Part shown: positions 43,854 through 55,387 of the stretch, piece after piece
Layout of the letters: every line of letters starts with the position of its first letter
Numbering within the stretch: position 1 is the stretch's first letter
From: Paraphysomonas bandaiensis
Lineage: Eukaryota; Chrysophyceae
Direction: 5' to 3'
DNA length: 64,000 bases
Assembly (NCBI GenBank): GCA_965644295.1
Contig: CBFFRP010000433.1
Span: forward strand, 1-64,000
Position numbers and translations under genes: made by a program
Notes under the pieces: generated by a model
Databases searched by the model: none
What the model was told of the DNA's origin: nothing
Seen by the model: only the letters and a program-made list of their open reading frames with translations

Positions 43854-44681
43854 CTAGCGTTTCTTCTGTTGGAAGGGACGCAATAAACGCCGTACTTTAT
43901 TCATCGATTTCTCATTGGGAGCATACACAATTACTGTGTTAGACGCTCCACCTTTTCCAAGAGTTCTAAATTTAAGATGACATTCTGGAACTTTTTCAGT
44001 GAGAGCCCTAATGTTTTTTCCTTTGGGGCCTATGAATCTGCCTATCTGTGTTTCATGAAGCTGTACAGAGGCGACAAGACATTCCCTAACGGCGTTCACA
44101 TATTCTTCTGAAATAGAGCTGGCTTCTAGCCTTTGAGATGAAGATGCATCACAATTTTGCCTGTCGTGTATTTGAAAGAGGTTTTCTACATCACCTGATG
44201 CCCACGTAATCATTTTCGGGGTCAAAGGACGAGTAGCCCAAAATCTGAGGTTTTCAACATAAACATTACTGTCCCGTTCATTATTTTGTGGTAAATCATA
44301 ATTGGAGAGTAAGTTATTTAAGCTAACTTTCACTCCACGAATTGCATAATCCCATGCCTGAGTGTCGTGAACATTAACTAATCTTATACCCAACAAGTGA
44401 TATAATGCATCTGAATCCATTTTACAGTCATGAATAATTTTCACAATAGAAATATCTTCAAGAATATTCTTTAATACATCAATCATTTCACAACAATTAG
44501 ATGTTAATTCATGTACATCAAATAAAAAGCATCTATCACGTGTAGATATCTGTATAATACATATTTCACCTGTACGACCTAAATCAACACCTTCACAATC
44601 TAATGCAAGTATAGTTTCATTACATAAATATTGATATATATCACATATAATAGAATCTTTATCTACAATAGTGATATTCAT
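43854..44681 (-). CDS. EXD1-like DEDD 3'-5' exonuclease with C-terminal KH domain
   Basis: Single exon, 275 residues, TAG stop. Exo I is LALDCEGVDLGRTGEICIIQ with D28 and E30. Exo II lies in KIIHDCKMDSDALYHL with D85 or D91. Exo III is MITWASGDVENL, where D164 is kept but the residue four before it is W160, where DEDDy enzymes have the catalytic Tyr. Residues about 195-270 form a KH domain with the GPKG loop at 218-221 and a basic end. DEDD-KH pairing points to RNA binding or trimming; EXD1 in animals is an RNA-binding, catalytically inactive piRNA-pathway factor. The Trp substitution suggests weak or absent catalysis, or a DEDDh-like variant. Confidence 0.87.
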   Translation of the reverse strand: MNITIVDKDSIICDIYQYLCNETILALDCEGVDLGRTGEICIIQISTRDRCFLFDVHELTSNCCEMIDVLKNILEDISIVKIIHDCKMDSDALYHLLGIRLVNVHDTQAWDYAIRGVKVSLNNLLSNYDLPQNNERDSNVYVENLRFWATRPLTPKMITWASGDVENLFQIHDRQNCDASSSQRLEASSISEEYVNAVRECLVASVQLHETQIGRFIGPKGKNIRALTEKVPECHLKFRTLGKGGASNTVIVYAPNEKSMNKVRRLLRPFQQKKR

Positions 44682-45393
44682 TTTGATATATCTTCTTTTT
44701 GATGTTAATGTAATAGACTAACTCTTAATGTTATGGAGTGAGTGATATCTGAGCTGCTGATATAGTAGATAGCCACAGTGTGATATATCGAGATAGTACC
44801 CCATTTTGTCCTATATACGGACATATGGACATTTCAAGAATTTCCGGAGAATTACGTAGAAAAAAAAGTCGACTAGGTAGAAAAATCGCCCTTTTTCGTT
44901 GTTTACTGTGCCTGGTCGACTTTCTCCCAACTGGTATGGTACGAAGGCTCAAAACCCCAACTAAATAAACCAAAACTCAGGATTACTATGGAGAAATAAG
45001 CCACCTAAAAAGCACTAAATATTCAGTATTCAGAAATTCAGTTTCCTAAAAATAAGACCCACCCTGAGTATCGAAGGTATAGCATTACTAAAAAATAGGG
45101 GTTTTGGTGGTTTTGTATTGTAGATATTGATGTGTGCTGGTGTATAGAAGTCACTTCGAAGTTGTGTCAGTAAACAAGAACATGAAATCTTCTTTCACAT
45201 ACTACACCAGCACATACAGACATATGAGAGCACACACATATATATACATACATAGCAGCTATATATCACACCATCTCTAGACACTCTATACATACATATA
45301 TATATATAACCACATACCTCTTACTATTATATACCACAACTCACATCTCTCTCTCACACACACACACTCTCTCTTTCTCTCTCTATTACACAT
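44682..45393. other. Divergent intergenic region
   Basis: Between the exonuclease and F-box gene starts. The last 60 bp before the F-box ATG are a CT-rich run (CACACACTCTCTCTTTCTCT), and a TATATATA run lies at 45298-45308; both could be promoter elements. Confidence 0.5.
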
Positions 45394-47467
45394 ATGGAAC
45401 GTTTAAGTACAGATACATTACTACTCACATTATCATACTTAAATAGTTCCAATCTAATCAGATTTTCATATACATCACAATCACATCATACTATAAGTAA
45501 GCATGATATAATATGGAAACAATTATTATTAAATGAATTAAATATTAATGAAATCATTTATCCACCTAATCAATTACATTCTACAAGAGATTCAATATCC
45601 ATGTATCCATATTATCATTGTTTTTATCAATGGAAATATTCATTTCATGGATATCATATAAATGATGTGATGTTTATTAATGAATGGTGGAAACGTTTTG
45701 AATTATGGACTAAACAATATGCACCACTAATATTTTATTCATTAAATCCACCTGCTAGTGAAGATGATATCAATAGTATGGAACAGCAATATGGGAAAAA
45801 GATACCAAAATCTCTTCGACTCTTATATAGATTTCATAATGGACAGAGTCCTGGTAGCAGTACATGTGGCATGTTTGGAGGAACTCATTATTATGATACT
45901 CTTGTTAATGTTGCCTTATGCCCATTATCAAACCTACTGGAAGTAACACATGTCATTCATACGCGTCTTGCATCTATTGTAGCGGCGGAATTCCCATCTC
46001 CTCACTACAATGCCTATAATTATCAAATGACGACGAGTGAGAGAAGCATTTATAGGCCACCACCCGGTTTCCCAGATGTGTCACTTGAAGACTGCGTCAC
46101 GTTTGCTGTTAGTGCAAATGCAATATCTAAGGTGTTTTGTCTGGGTCCAGATGAGTACTCAAATAAGGGAGGGGCCGTGTATGTCAATTCAGGTACGTCA
46201 ATGCACAACACTGCCTGATAGAGTTGGATTATATGTATTCATATTGTGTCGGCAATGTCTTTTTGTAATAAATATAATTCAGAGGATTTCCGTACGTTCA
46301 CTCCGTGTCACCCATATGTCACCGATACTTCACGATGTTATTTATTTGATTGGCTGGATGAGTACATGAACAGGTAAATGTTATGTTAACGTATTATATC
46401 TCGCTGTAATGGTTAGTTTTGATAGACTAGAAGAAGGGGTGTATACTTATCAACCACTGGACCTTACGGATCCTATGAGACGATATCAACATGCCAGGCA
46501 TCACCCTCTAAGAGAGCCATATATAATCTCGTTGTTCCCACAGAAACCATTGTACAACCGCAGGTAGGTGGACGCAAGGTGTAATAGTCTTAATATGCTG
46601 ACTTCAATGCGTTTAGTAATCCGGCTTCAATGGAACCACCGAACTATGGCTCCACCGTTTCAGTTTCTAGAGGAGTAGAGCTGGTAGCATGTCCAGCTTT
46701 TATTCCAGATAGATCTGATCCTATTCGTCGGTGAGTGCGTATTCTTATAGATATGATGCGGTAATATGAAGTTTTATGATGTTACTTCGTTCACACTCGC
46801 TCTATTTTTCTTAGTTCCTATTATCGTTGATATTTCACTTTCTATCAAAATATATTTCCACGCACGGCACTAATATCGCTGCGAATATGTAGTTTGATAT
46901 GTTGATAACAGAAACTTTTTTTGGTCTTACTCTATACGCATGAGACTTTTACGGAATCATAATTCACGGCCAATTGAGTTGAATAAATGCCAGCTGTTAT
47001 CACGTCATTGGACTATATATGAACCCCCCACATTTGATTCGTTAGACACAGGGGGAAGATTCCAGCAGGTATGTGTATTAAATTTTTGTTCTGCTATGCA
47101 GCGTAAGTACGTGCTCTATACACTGCAGGTCGATGGGGAGGCTGTTGTAGGGCACTTTCCTATTCTATCTACCGAATACTCACAGCCTGATGATGAATCA
47201 GACGCTAGATGGTACTCATTGTAAAATATTATGCTGTTGTGTATTGTATACTCTGTATGTGTGATATATTCGCCATATTCATATCGCTGAATTCGTATGC
47301 AATTTAGGCCTTTTGCCTATCAGAGTTGCGTTAATGCTTCTTCTCAACCGGGATATTTTCGTGGTCATGTGGACTTTGTCCCGGGGCTCAAAACTTCTCC
47401 ATCTGGCGTCCCTTTCGATGCCTCTCTCAGTCAATTTACCTTGGGAGTGCCAGATTTTGTGTACTGA
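45394..47467 (+). CDS. FBXO3-like F-box protein with SMI1/KNR4 and ApaG domains
   Basis: Exons 45394-46192, 46283-46373, 46426-46563, 46617-46730, 46912-47068, 47129-47211 and 47308-47467 join to 1542 nt, 513 residues. Residues 1-45 are an F-box (DTLLLTLSYLNSSNLIRFS). Residues about 120-290 match SMI1/KNR4 (ASEDDINSMEQQYGKKIPKS, LLYRFHNGQ), including the YLFDWLDEYMNR block across exon 2. Exons 4-7 encode an ApaG/DUF525 domain (FFWSYSIRMRLLRN, QLLSRHWTIYEP, VVGHFPIL, GYFRGHVDFV). This order is that of human FBXO3, the substrate receptor of an SCF ubiquitin ligase; the same role is inferred. Exon 1 codons are almost entirely A/T-ending at the 5' end. Confidence 0.93.
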
Positions 47468-48263
47468 ATTAGTTTAGGATATGTGGTGCCCCAGTACATA
47501 TATTTTTCTGATACAGAGAGAGTATGAATTGGCCTAGGCATCGCATGTTATGGGTAATGAAGTATGTAGAGTGAAGCTATTTGCATAGCTACCATGAAAT
47601 ATAATACGCATTTTAGTATAGTTATTTATTTCGATTACATTTCTCATATTGCCTGGAGTATTCTGTGTAGTATCACTATCTAGTCAATTCTGCGTATAGA
47701 TGATTCAATTTTAAAAAAAAAACTGTTGAGTTTTGGTGCTTGAGAGCAATTGAAAGCTGTAATCTAAGACAACTTTTGAATTATGACTGTTATTGAGATG
47801 ATGGTAATCATAGTAGTGAACTGAAATATATTAAATGTATAAAATTATGTCTATGAAAATTATTTCAGTTGAGATAACACGAATTTGGCGAATGATAAGT
47901 AAGATTGATTATAATTTATAATTCAAGCATTGTGTACTTTGCGTTCTATTATTTAAGTCTTTATCACCTAATAAAACTTTGTCATTTTCTGATAAAAAAA
48001 TATAATTTATACTTCTCAGCTTTAAGAAGCTGTATGGATCTGTAGAAGAGAAAAACAGGGAATCTATTATACGAATTTACGCCTTACTAATAGATATAAG
48101 AATATTATCATTATTTATCGTATAGATGGAAAGCTTTTATCACTTTTTAAACAACCGGGAAACGTAGCGCCTTCCTTCTCATATATAACAATATCGATTT
48201 TGCATTCTTTTTCACTTTACCTCTCCCTTGATATATAATTCGTCTGACATATAAGGCGTGTAT
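47468..48263. other. Convergent intergenic region with dispersed-repeat copy
   Basis: Holds dispersed-repeat copy C (about 47800-47970). No gene. Confidence 0.55.
47800..47970 (+). repeat. Dispersed repeat, copy C (right part)
   Basis: GGTAATCATAGTAGTGAA, a GATAACA block, TTGGCGA, AATGATAAGTA and a TTCTATTATTTAAG-like end appear in the same order as in 2775-2965. The left part of copy A is missing. Confidence 0.6.
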
Positions 48264-50222
48264 TCAGATTTCAGATGATACCTCCGAGTAGTACAAGCGA
48301 GCAACACTGTAACTACTATGAGACTCCGGATATCCGCTACCTTCAAACAGTTCCAAAGAGCGTTGGAGCATGATTAGACCTTTTTCCTTCCTCTCGCCTT
48401 TTATGAGAGCTGTAGCATAGTTCAAATATAAAACCGCCATAGAGTGATGCTCTTTACCACCATACCACCACATCGATAATTGTATACTCTTTTCGAAATG
48501 CATAATAGCATCATTGTATTGCTCCAATTTTGCATACACTACACCCAGCAACTCCTGTATATTCACCAAGACTTGGTTACCGTAGGATATAGAAAGAGCC
48601 TTGTAAATGGTGAAAGCTTTTAAGAAGTATTCCAGCGAATCGAAGTTGTGATTCAAATACATATTAAGTAAACCCTTGTTGGTGTACAATAAACCCATAA
48701 CGCTTCCCTTCGATGTTGGTGAGTCTTCCCATATATCTAAAAGTTCATCTATTGTACTTTCTATTTGTTTGCTATACTTCAAAATATTTTCCTCTTTCTC
48801 TGCAATCATCAGCCCTATCCCGATTTCCATATTCACTGTTAGAAGCTGCCTCCACTCTGTATTGTCACTTATCCCTTCAGCAATGTATACCGAGCGTAAC
48901 CTGCTTGTATATGAGCTAACTGCCTGAAACCCTTTGCGAAATACTTGCAATGCCTGGCTATGGTGGCGACGATCTGATTTAAACTGAAATACTGCGAATA
49001 GTCTGAATAGAGTTATCGCAAAGAACCGAAGCTCATTTATGTTTATTTTCTCTTGCTTAGCTGCCTTCATTCCAAGTAGACGTATTGATGCTATTATTTT
49101 CGCATAATATACATCTAAGAAAAGTGTGCTCAAACTTTCACGAGAAGTTGATGACAACTTCAGAGACCAATCGTTACCCCTATTTGCCCATTCTGTGCAC
49201 AATTCTCTCCAAGCTCCGCGAAAAACAGTCTCTCGATATTGGTGTCGCTCTCCAGCTAAATGAAGTACAGGAGAATCTGACCGCCTATAAAGGAACGATG
49301 GGAAATCTGAATTCATCAAACCAGGTGGCAGGACATGAATATGAGACGAAAAATTGGAATCGAATCCTGCAATACCAAAATGAGATAGATTCAACGCAGT
49401 GTCATGAGATATAAGATCGAACACTGTCTGTTCATTATACAAGGATCGATTCCGATAGTTCCAATACAACTGTAGAAATTGTCGTGACCATTCTGTATTT
49501 CGTACAAGTATCGTTCCAGTATTAACTCGATTAAAGCTTCCCGCAGACATAAATATACGTGATGTAAGTACTTTATATGAATCAGCTGATATATATATAT
49601 CTGCATATGGATTACTATGTATAATCTTCTCAATTCTAAATTGCATATCAGTTATAATAACATCAGCATCTAACCATAATATATAATCATAGTGTTTAGC
49701 CCATTTATATAATGGATTCAAACTATCTATAAGTAATTTAATCTTATTCCATCGTATATCAGTTTCATTTGATTGATAAATCTGATCTGTATATATATGA
49801 TAAGAATAATTGTTATATTCACAATAGATTTCATTAATAGCTAATGAATATATAGAATAGTTGATGATATGTGTATCTGTATATGTTATGATAGCTATCC
49901 TCTTATCTCTATTACTATACGTACCACTACTATATGTATCATTATTATATGTATCATTACTACTACAAGTATTATTATTACTATAGAAATCTTCAGTTAA
50001 ATACCTTTCTAAGATACGTTCTGTGTTCCTCCAAGCACTATTGATCGTGACTTCATATAGATCACTTGGAGTATTAATTGTCATATTGCAGAGATCAGTA
50101 TGAATAATGCATTGAATATTATGAAAGTGAAATGAAAACCAATAAAAAAGATGAAAACCCCTGAAAAGTGTGTTAAATATATTCATAGGTATCACAAAAT
50201 CGACTTTTCGTAGCCTATTCAC
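48264..50222 (-). CDS. GT34-like glycosyltransferase with TPR-like C-terminal region
   Basis: Single exon, 652 residues. Residues about 16-40 are hydrophobic and aromatic, consistent with a type II Golgi anchor. Residues about 105-345 resemble the galactosyl/mannosyltransferase GT34 (GMA12/MNN10) fold: IAIITYTD, a WNKIKLLIDSL block, YILWLDADVII with the metal-binding D185-x-D187, NTGTILVRNTEWS, the YNEQTVFDLI region and VLHLAGERHQYRE. The N-terminal region has several Asn-x-Thr/Ser sites and a D/T/Y/N-rich repeat (TYNNDTYSSGTYSN). Residues about 375-645 are helical repeats, best seen in LLGVVYAKLEQYNDAIMHFEKSI and HSMAVLYLNYATALIKGERKEKGL, typical of TPRs. Fusion of GT34 to TPRs is unusual. 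Sugar specificity unknown. Confidence 0.82.
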   Translation of the reverse strand: MNRLRKVDFVIPMNIFNTLFRGFHLFYWFSFHFHNIQCIIHTDLCNMTINTPSDLYEVTINSAWRNTERILERYLTEDFYSNNNTCSSNDTYNNDTYSSGTYSNRDKRIAIITYTDTHIINYSIYSLAINEIYCEYNNYSYHIYTDQIYQSNETDIRWNKIKLLIDSLNPLYKWAKHYDYILWLDADVIITDMQFRIEKIIHSNPYADIYISADSYKVLTSRIFMSAGSFNRVNTGTILVRNTEWSRQFLQLYWNYRNRSLYNEQTVFDLISHDTALNLSHFGIAGFDSNFSSHIHVLPPGLMNSDFPSFLYRRSDSPVLHLAGERHQYRETVFRGAWRELCTEWANRGNDWSLKLSSTSRESLSTLFLDVYYAKIIASIRLLGMKAAKQEKININELRFFAITLFRLFAVFQFKSDRRHHSQALQVFRKGFQAVSSYTSRLRSVYIAEGISDNTEWRQLLTVNMEIGIGLMIAEKEENILKYSKQIESTIDELLDIWEDSPTSKGSVMGLLYTNKGLLNMYLNHNFDSLEYFLKAFTIYKALSISYGNQVLVNIQELLGVVYAKLEQYNDAIMHFEKSIQLSMWWYGGKEHHSMAVLYLNYATALIKGERKEKGLIMLQRSLELFEGSGYPESHSSYSVARLYYSEVSSEI

Positions 50223-50285
50223 TTCTTTGGTATAGTTGAATCAGAATTTACCTTATCTGAACTTCGAATCAATGATTCCAAGAAG

Positions 50286-50907
50286 TGTATGTATGTATGT
50301 ATGTATGTATGTATGTATGTATGTATGTATGTATGTATGTATGTATGTATGTATGTATGTATGTATGTATGTATGTATGTATGTATGTATGTATGTATGT
50401 ATGTATGTATGTATGTATGTATGTATGTATGTATGTATGTATGTATGTATGTATGTATGTATGTATGTATGTATGTATGTATGTATGTATGTATGTATGT
50501 ATGTATGTATGTATGTATGTATGTATGTATGTATGTATGTATGTATGTATGTATGTATGTATGTATGTATGTATGTATGTATGTATGTATGTATGTATGT
50601 ATGTATGTATGTATGTATGTATGTATGTTGTATGTATGTATGTATGTATGTATGTATGTATGTATGTATGTATGTATGTATGTATGTATGTATGTATGTA
50701 TGTATGTATGTATGTATGTATGTATGTATGTATGTATGTATGTATGTATGTATGTATGTATGTATGTATGTATGTATGTATGTATGTATGTATGTATGTA
50801 TGTATGTATGTATGTATGTATGTATGTATGTATGTATGTATGTATGTATGTATGTATGTATGTATGTATGTATGTATGTATGTATGTATGTATGTATATG
50901 TATGTTT
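50286..50907. repeat. TATG tetranucleotide array, about 0.62 kb
   Basis: Same repeat as next to the transposons, broken once near 50628 where one TA is missing so the phase shifts. It begins about 60 bp upstream of the glycosyltransferase start codon. No transposon is inserted here. Confidence 0.97.
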
Positions 50908-52188
50908 CTATCCACAGGCTTGTGTAGTTCTAGAGTTTATAACAGTTGAATTTAGGTGAACAATAAGCCCATATATCAATCCTCTATAGTTTATCTCATA
51001 AAGATACATCACATCACAAACATTTATCACAATGGTTTGTATATTATAATTATTATATTCAATTATTAATTCATTCTTATTATAGCCATCCAGTCGACAA
51101 ACCAGACTACGAAGCGAAAAATATAATAAAAATATTACTAAACGTGGCAATGTACCTATTGGTGTTGCAGCGGTATTATTATCAGACATATAACTAATAC
51201 AATCCATCATCTAATTTATTATGTTATAATAGAGACGTGATCAAGGTTATACTGTTGGGCCTGTACTATTGGCTTTTATGATATTCGTTGTCATTGGAAG
51301 GTACAACTTTCTTTGTAAATGATAGTAATTTCCTGATTCATATTATGCAGTACTGTGTTCCAGATTATTCGTAATAGTCAAGCTGGACCTATATTCTAAT
51401 AATACTTCAATGAAGGCATAAACTTACACGGGCAGCAATAGTTAGATACTGGAAGCGTGCTATACGCACAATGTTCGTATTGCTCGTCGTGAGGGAACTG
51501 TATTCGTATTATTATTCTAACACTTAATATATTGCAAAGCAGTCGTAAAGAGAGCTCTCCTTTTCTGTTTTCAACCATTTCCCTTTACACGACAGTGTAG
51601 CTAGTAGACAGGGTATTACCTACGTCGAAAGCTGTAGATGGCCTATGGACACAGAGATTATTGCTCTATATATCTATGTATACGTAGCAATTAATTGACG
51701 CAGATTGTAGTCAATTCTAATAGCTTTTATTACTTGTTGTCTCAAGTGAATTGCAATTGCACCTAAACTACGTACTCAGTACTCAAGTAGCAATACGTTA
51801 GCTGACAACATAGCTCGCTCAACTGTAGCTCAAAATGTTGAGCAAATTAGTCATAAAGTCAACACAGAATGATTTTTATACTAACTTGCCAGCGTCAAAT
51901 TCTGGTATTTTCTCTCACAATTTCAATAATTGGCAAGTAATTGATACGCAGACCTGATGAAGTAGTAGAGTTGTATGCCGTAACGGGAGAGATAGCTGTA
52001 GATTGCAAACGTGATGCTACTATTTGCTCATCTAACAAATAATCCACCTCAGAAAACGAGTTCGTCGCATATATCGTTGTACATCTGAAAAGAACAGTAC
52101 ACTTCACAATATACTACGAGCTACATTATTAAGCTAATAAAGATCAATAACAGAGAGTGACCAGACAATCAAATTCAAAAATAACATA
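50908..52188. other. Intergenic region with degenerate repeat
   Basis: The minus-strand frame 51210-50908 begins with a short membrane-like segment (LPRLVIFLLYFSLRSLVC) but has no other support. The stretch 51690-51860 resembles 16780-16930. A GT-AG gene cannot be drawn here. Confidence 0.5.
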
Positions 52189-54684
52189 CTAAATTTTTGG
52201 CCTCATTTCATCCTGCAAATATCGCACATGTCCAATAGCCTCGAGCTTTACGGCTTTCTGAAGAACCTCCTCCTCTTGATTATTGAGGTGGTCGTCTACT
52301 TTGACTCGAATGGCCGAGTCCTGGGCACCAATAATACGAGCCGCTAGCAGTCCTGCGTTAGCAGCATTTCCTGCAATGAAAAGCATCAGCCACGTCACAC
52401 GACAGTGAAATTTACGGAATGCTAATCAAGCTAATACTACACTCTGTACAGACCTATTGCTACAGTTGCAACTGGTACACCCTTAGGCATCTGGACTATA
52501 GAGAGGAGAGAATCGTTTCCGTTGAGCGTAGAAGTCTTTATCGGTACCCCAACAACGGGAAGTGGAGTTAGAGCTGCTACCATGCCAGGTAGATGTGCTG
52601 CTCCACCTGCTCCAGCAATTATGACCTGTGTAGCTTTCAGCACGTGCAACACAACATACTCGCTATGTCCACACACCTGAAGACCACGCTCAGCAGCGGA
52701 CTGGGCGTATGAATACATCCTGTTCGGTGTGCGGTGAGCAGAAATAATTGTTAACTCATAGGGGATTTCCAATTTCTCCAGAATTTCAGCTGCTTGTACC
52801 ATTGTGGGGAGGTCGGAGTCACTGCCCTGTTTCCAGCACACAACTGAGAATTCAGAGCAATAGAATAAAAAAATTCTACCATAATTATTCCAACTCGGGG
52901 CTGTGCAGAGTCTGCTACCAGGATTCCATGCCGAGATCTGCAATGCAACATGATCCACATAACGTATCACCATATCATCTTCTTTGGCACCCTATCCCGT
53001 ACCTGTCTACTCCAATAGCATCTGCAATACTGACCATCTCGCTTTCAGAATTTGCGGTGATCGTAACGTGGCCCATTTTTCTTCCCTTTCTGCATAGGTT
53101 TTTTCCGTACCAGTGTACACCTACACCAGATACTGACATAGAATTACGGAACACCTTCATTGTTTCCTCTTCTGACTGCTTGCCTTGGGAATAAGCCGTT
53201 AAGAGAATAAACACTCTAGAACAGAATGTCAGTCCTTACCTATGATGTTTACCATCATAGCACAAGGAACCCTCATGACAGGTCTAGGGCATGGAAGACC
53301 AAGTACAGCCCTTATGTGCATTTCGAACTGATCCACGGAGCATGACTCGATAGTGTAGTGGCCAGAGTTATGTGGCCTAGTAACAGATCACGTGAAGAAA
53401 ATTAAATCCCATTATATCAATTCACCTTGGAGCAATTTCGTTGAGAAGAACTGTCCCATCTTGAAGCAAAAACATTTCCACTCCGAATATTCCACGACCT
53501 TTTAAAGTACCAACTGCCTGTCTAGCTAGAGCTTCAGCTGCTTCAGCTACTGCACATGATACCGCTGCCGGATACATCACCACATCACATATACTATTAT
53601 CCTGAACAAACAAGCATCATAATGTCTCGAAAGAAACACAACTGTTAAAATATCAACCTGAACTGTTTCCACTACCGGGTAGCAAAATATATCATCATCG
53701 TCGCTTTCCATACTCTTGCATCGCACCACCATCACTGCCAACTCCTTTACGAATGGAACAAATCGTTCTGCATACAATTCTTTCCCTATTTTTTATCAGC
53801 CACATGAGATTAACACATATATGACCATTAACATACCCAAAAGGTCAAAGCACTCCTCGATGTCATCAGCAGACTTCACAACAATGTTCCCCTTTCCGTC
53901 GTAAGCTAACAGAGCGTTCTTCAGAACGAAAGGGTATCCGTAGCTATACCCAACATCTATGCAATCATCGACGCTCCGCACCTCTTTGAAGTCAGGTAAT
54001 GCAATACCATGACTTTGTAGATGAACTTTTTGTTGGTACTTATTCTACAAACCACATAAGCTCACAATACCTGAATCTTTACACTTACTTGAATAATGCG
54101 GAACGTGGAAGGGTGGGGCTCTACAGTGTGTCCGCTTTCTTCCAATTCTTGCAACGCCTCCCAATCGACATGCTCTATCTCCGCCGTAATAACATCACAT
54201 ACTGCGGATAGTTCTCTGTCGTAACAGTTATACCAGTAGCATGTCTCACCATCCCACTCACTTTATCTTATGTGCATTTGTAAAGCTGCCTTCTATAGAT
54301 AGCTCAGATAATTGTCCAGCAGGAGATGCCGACCCCCCTGTGTATATACGACATATGTATATATGAGATATCTTATATCTATCGCAACATCTGATACAGT
54401 CAGGTCCTTTACAAATCTATATGTACATATACATACAGGGTACATATAGGTCGATGTGTACATATATATATGCATGTTTATACGCATATGTATATATACA
54501 TGTATAGATATATATACAGGTCCATTAATAGGTCTATGTATGTATATATACGTATGTATGTGTATGTATTTAGAGGTGTACCTGGATCTAGTATAGCAAG
54601 TTTAACCCCTATACGATGACCTGCTGCAGCCATCATACGACCCAGTTGACCTCCTCCAAGTACTCCAACAGTACGGTAATCCAT
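52189..54684 (-). CDS. ADE2: Phosphoribosylaminoimidazole carboxylase, PurK-PurE fusion
   Basis: Twelve exons from 54684-54582 to 52370-52189, the others being 54337-54262, 54215-54089, 54044-53837, 53785-53658, 53601-53426, 53376-53240, 53183-53003, 52937-52880, 52826-52677 and 52625-52454. They sum to 1698 nt, 565 residues, as in fungal ADE2. PurK half: [13 protein letters not shown] at the start, ITAEIEHVD, the ATP-grasp block [44 protein letters not shown], and ARKGRKMGH-like [12 protein letters not shown]. PurE half from residue 399: [44 protein letters not shown] and [13 protein letters not shown]. It converts AIR through N5-CAIR to CAIR in purine synthesis. The 51-nt intron at 52676-52626 is in frame and without a stop, so it would be missed by frame-only prediction. 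Confidence 0.96.
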
Positions 54685-55387
54685 TTTGCAAGAAAATGTG
54701 GCTATTGTTTAATTTATATATATATATATGGTATATATGCACCATTACATAGCAATACATAGTGCTGTAGATTGCTATGAACTCTGTATGTACAGCAGGC
54801 TCGACTGAGTTGGACAAAATAGTGTATGAAAAAAGAAAAAAAGCCAAACTTTGTGTTTTAGATTTGCTTAATACCCACTTTTTGTGGGGTTAAAATACTG
54901 TAGAAAATGGGGATTTAGTAGGCTGGGATTTCTGTCTATGGGAATACTGTAAGTCGATCCAGCGGAATATGTCGATCCAGCAAAAAAATCCAGGCTTTTT
55001 TGATGTATGTTGTTTTTTGACGAATATATTTCAGAGAAATAACGACAAAAGGTCGATTTTTTTGTTGGATCGACATATTCCGCTGGATCGACTTTTTCCC
55101 ACAAACGGATTTCACATACAACTTCACAGCAATCCCTAGAATCGATTATCATTTATTGATGTTAAAATACTCTTTTTTCCCTAATATCATACCCAAAACT
55201 TATGGAATTTACAAAAAAATATGGAGTTTCTATTTAGAACATTGATGATATCCTTCAACACAATGTCGTACAACAAGAACAGCACGTACATGTATGTATA
55301 TGTACATGTATATATAGAGAGAGAGACAAGCCTATTAACAGACTTGTTACAATACATACACACTGAACTCCTATTCAATTTATAACT
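54685..55387. other. Divergent intergenic region with inverted repeat
   Basis: Between the ADE2-type gene and the DUF6748-like gene. The 40-bp-arm inverted repeat at 54951-55094 is listed separately. TA runs lie at 54713-54730 and 55390-55402. Confidence 0.55.
54951..55094. repeat. Inverted repeat with 40-bp arms
   Basis: Bases 54951-54990 are the reverse complement of 55055-55094 with one mismatch. Each arm itself holds two GTCGATCCAGC-like words. The spacer is about 64 bp. It may be a small non-autonomous element or a binding-site cluster. Confidence 0.85.
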
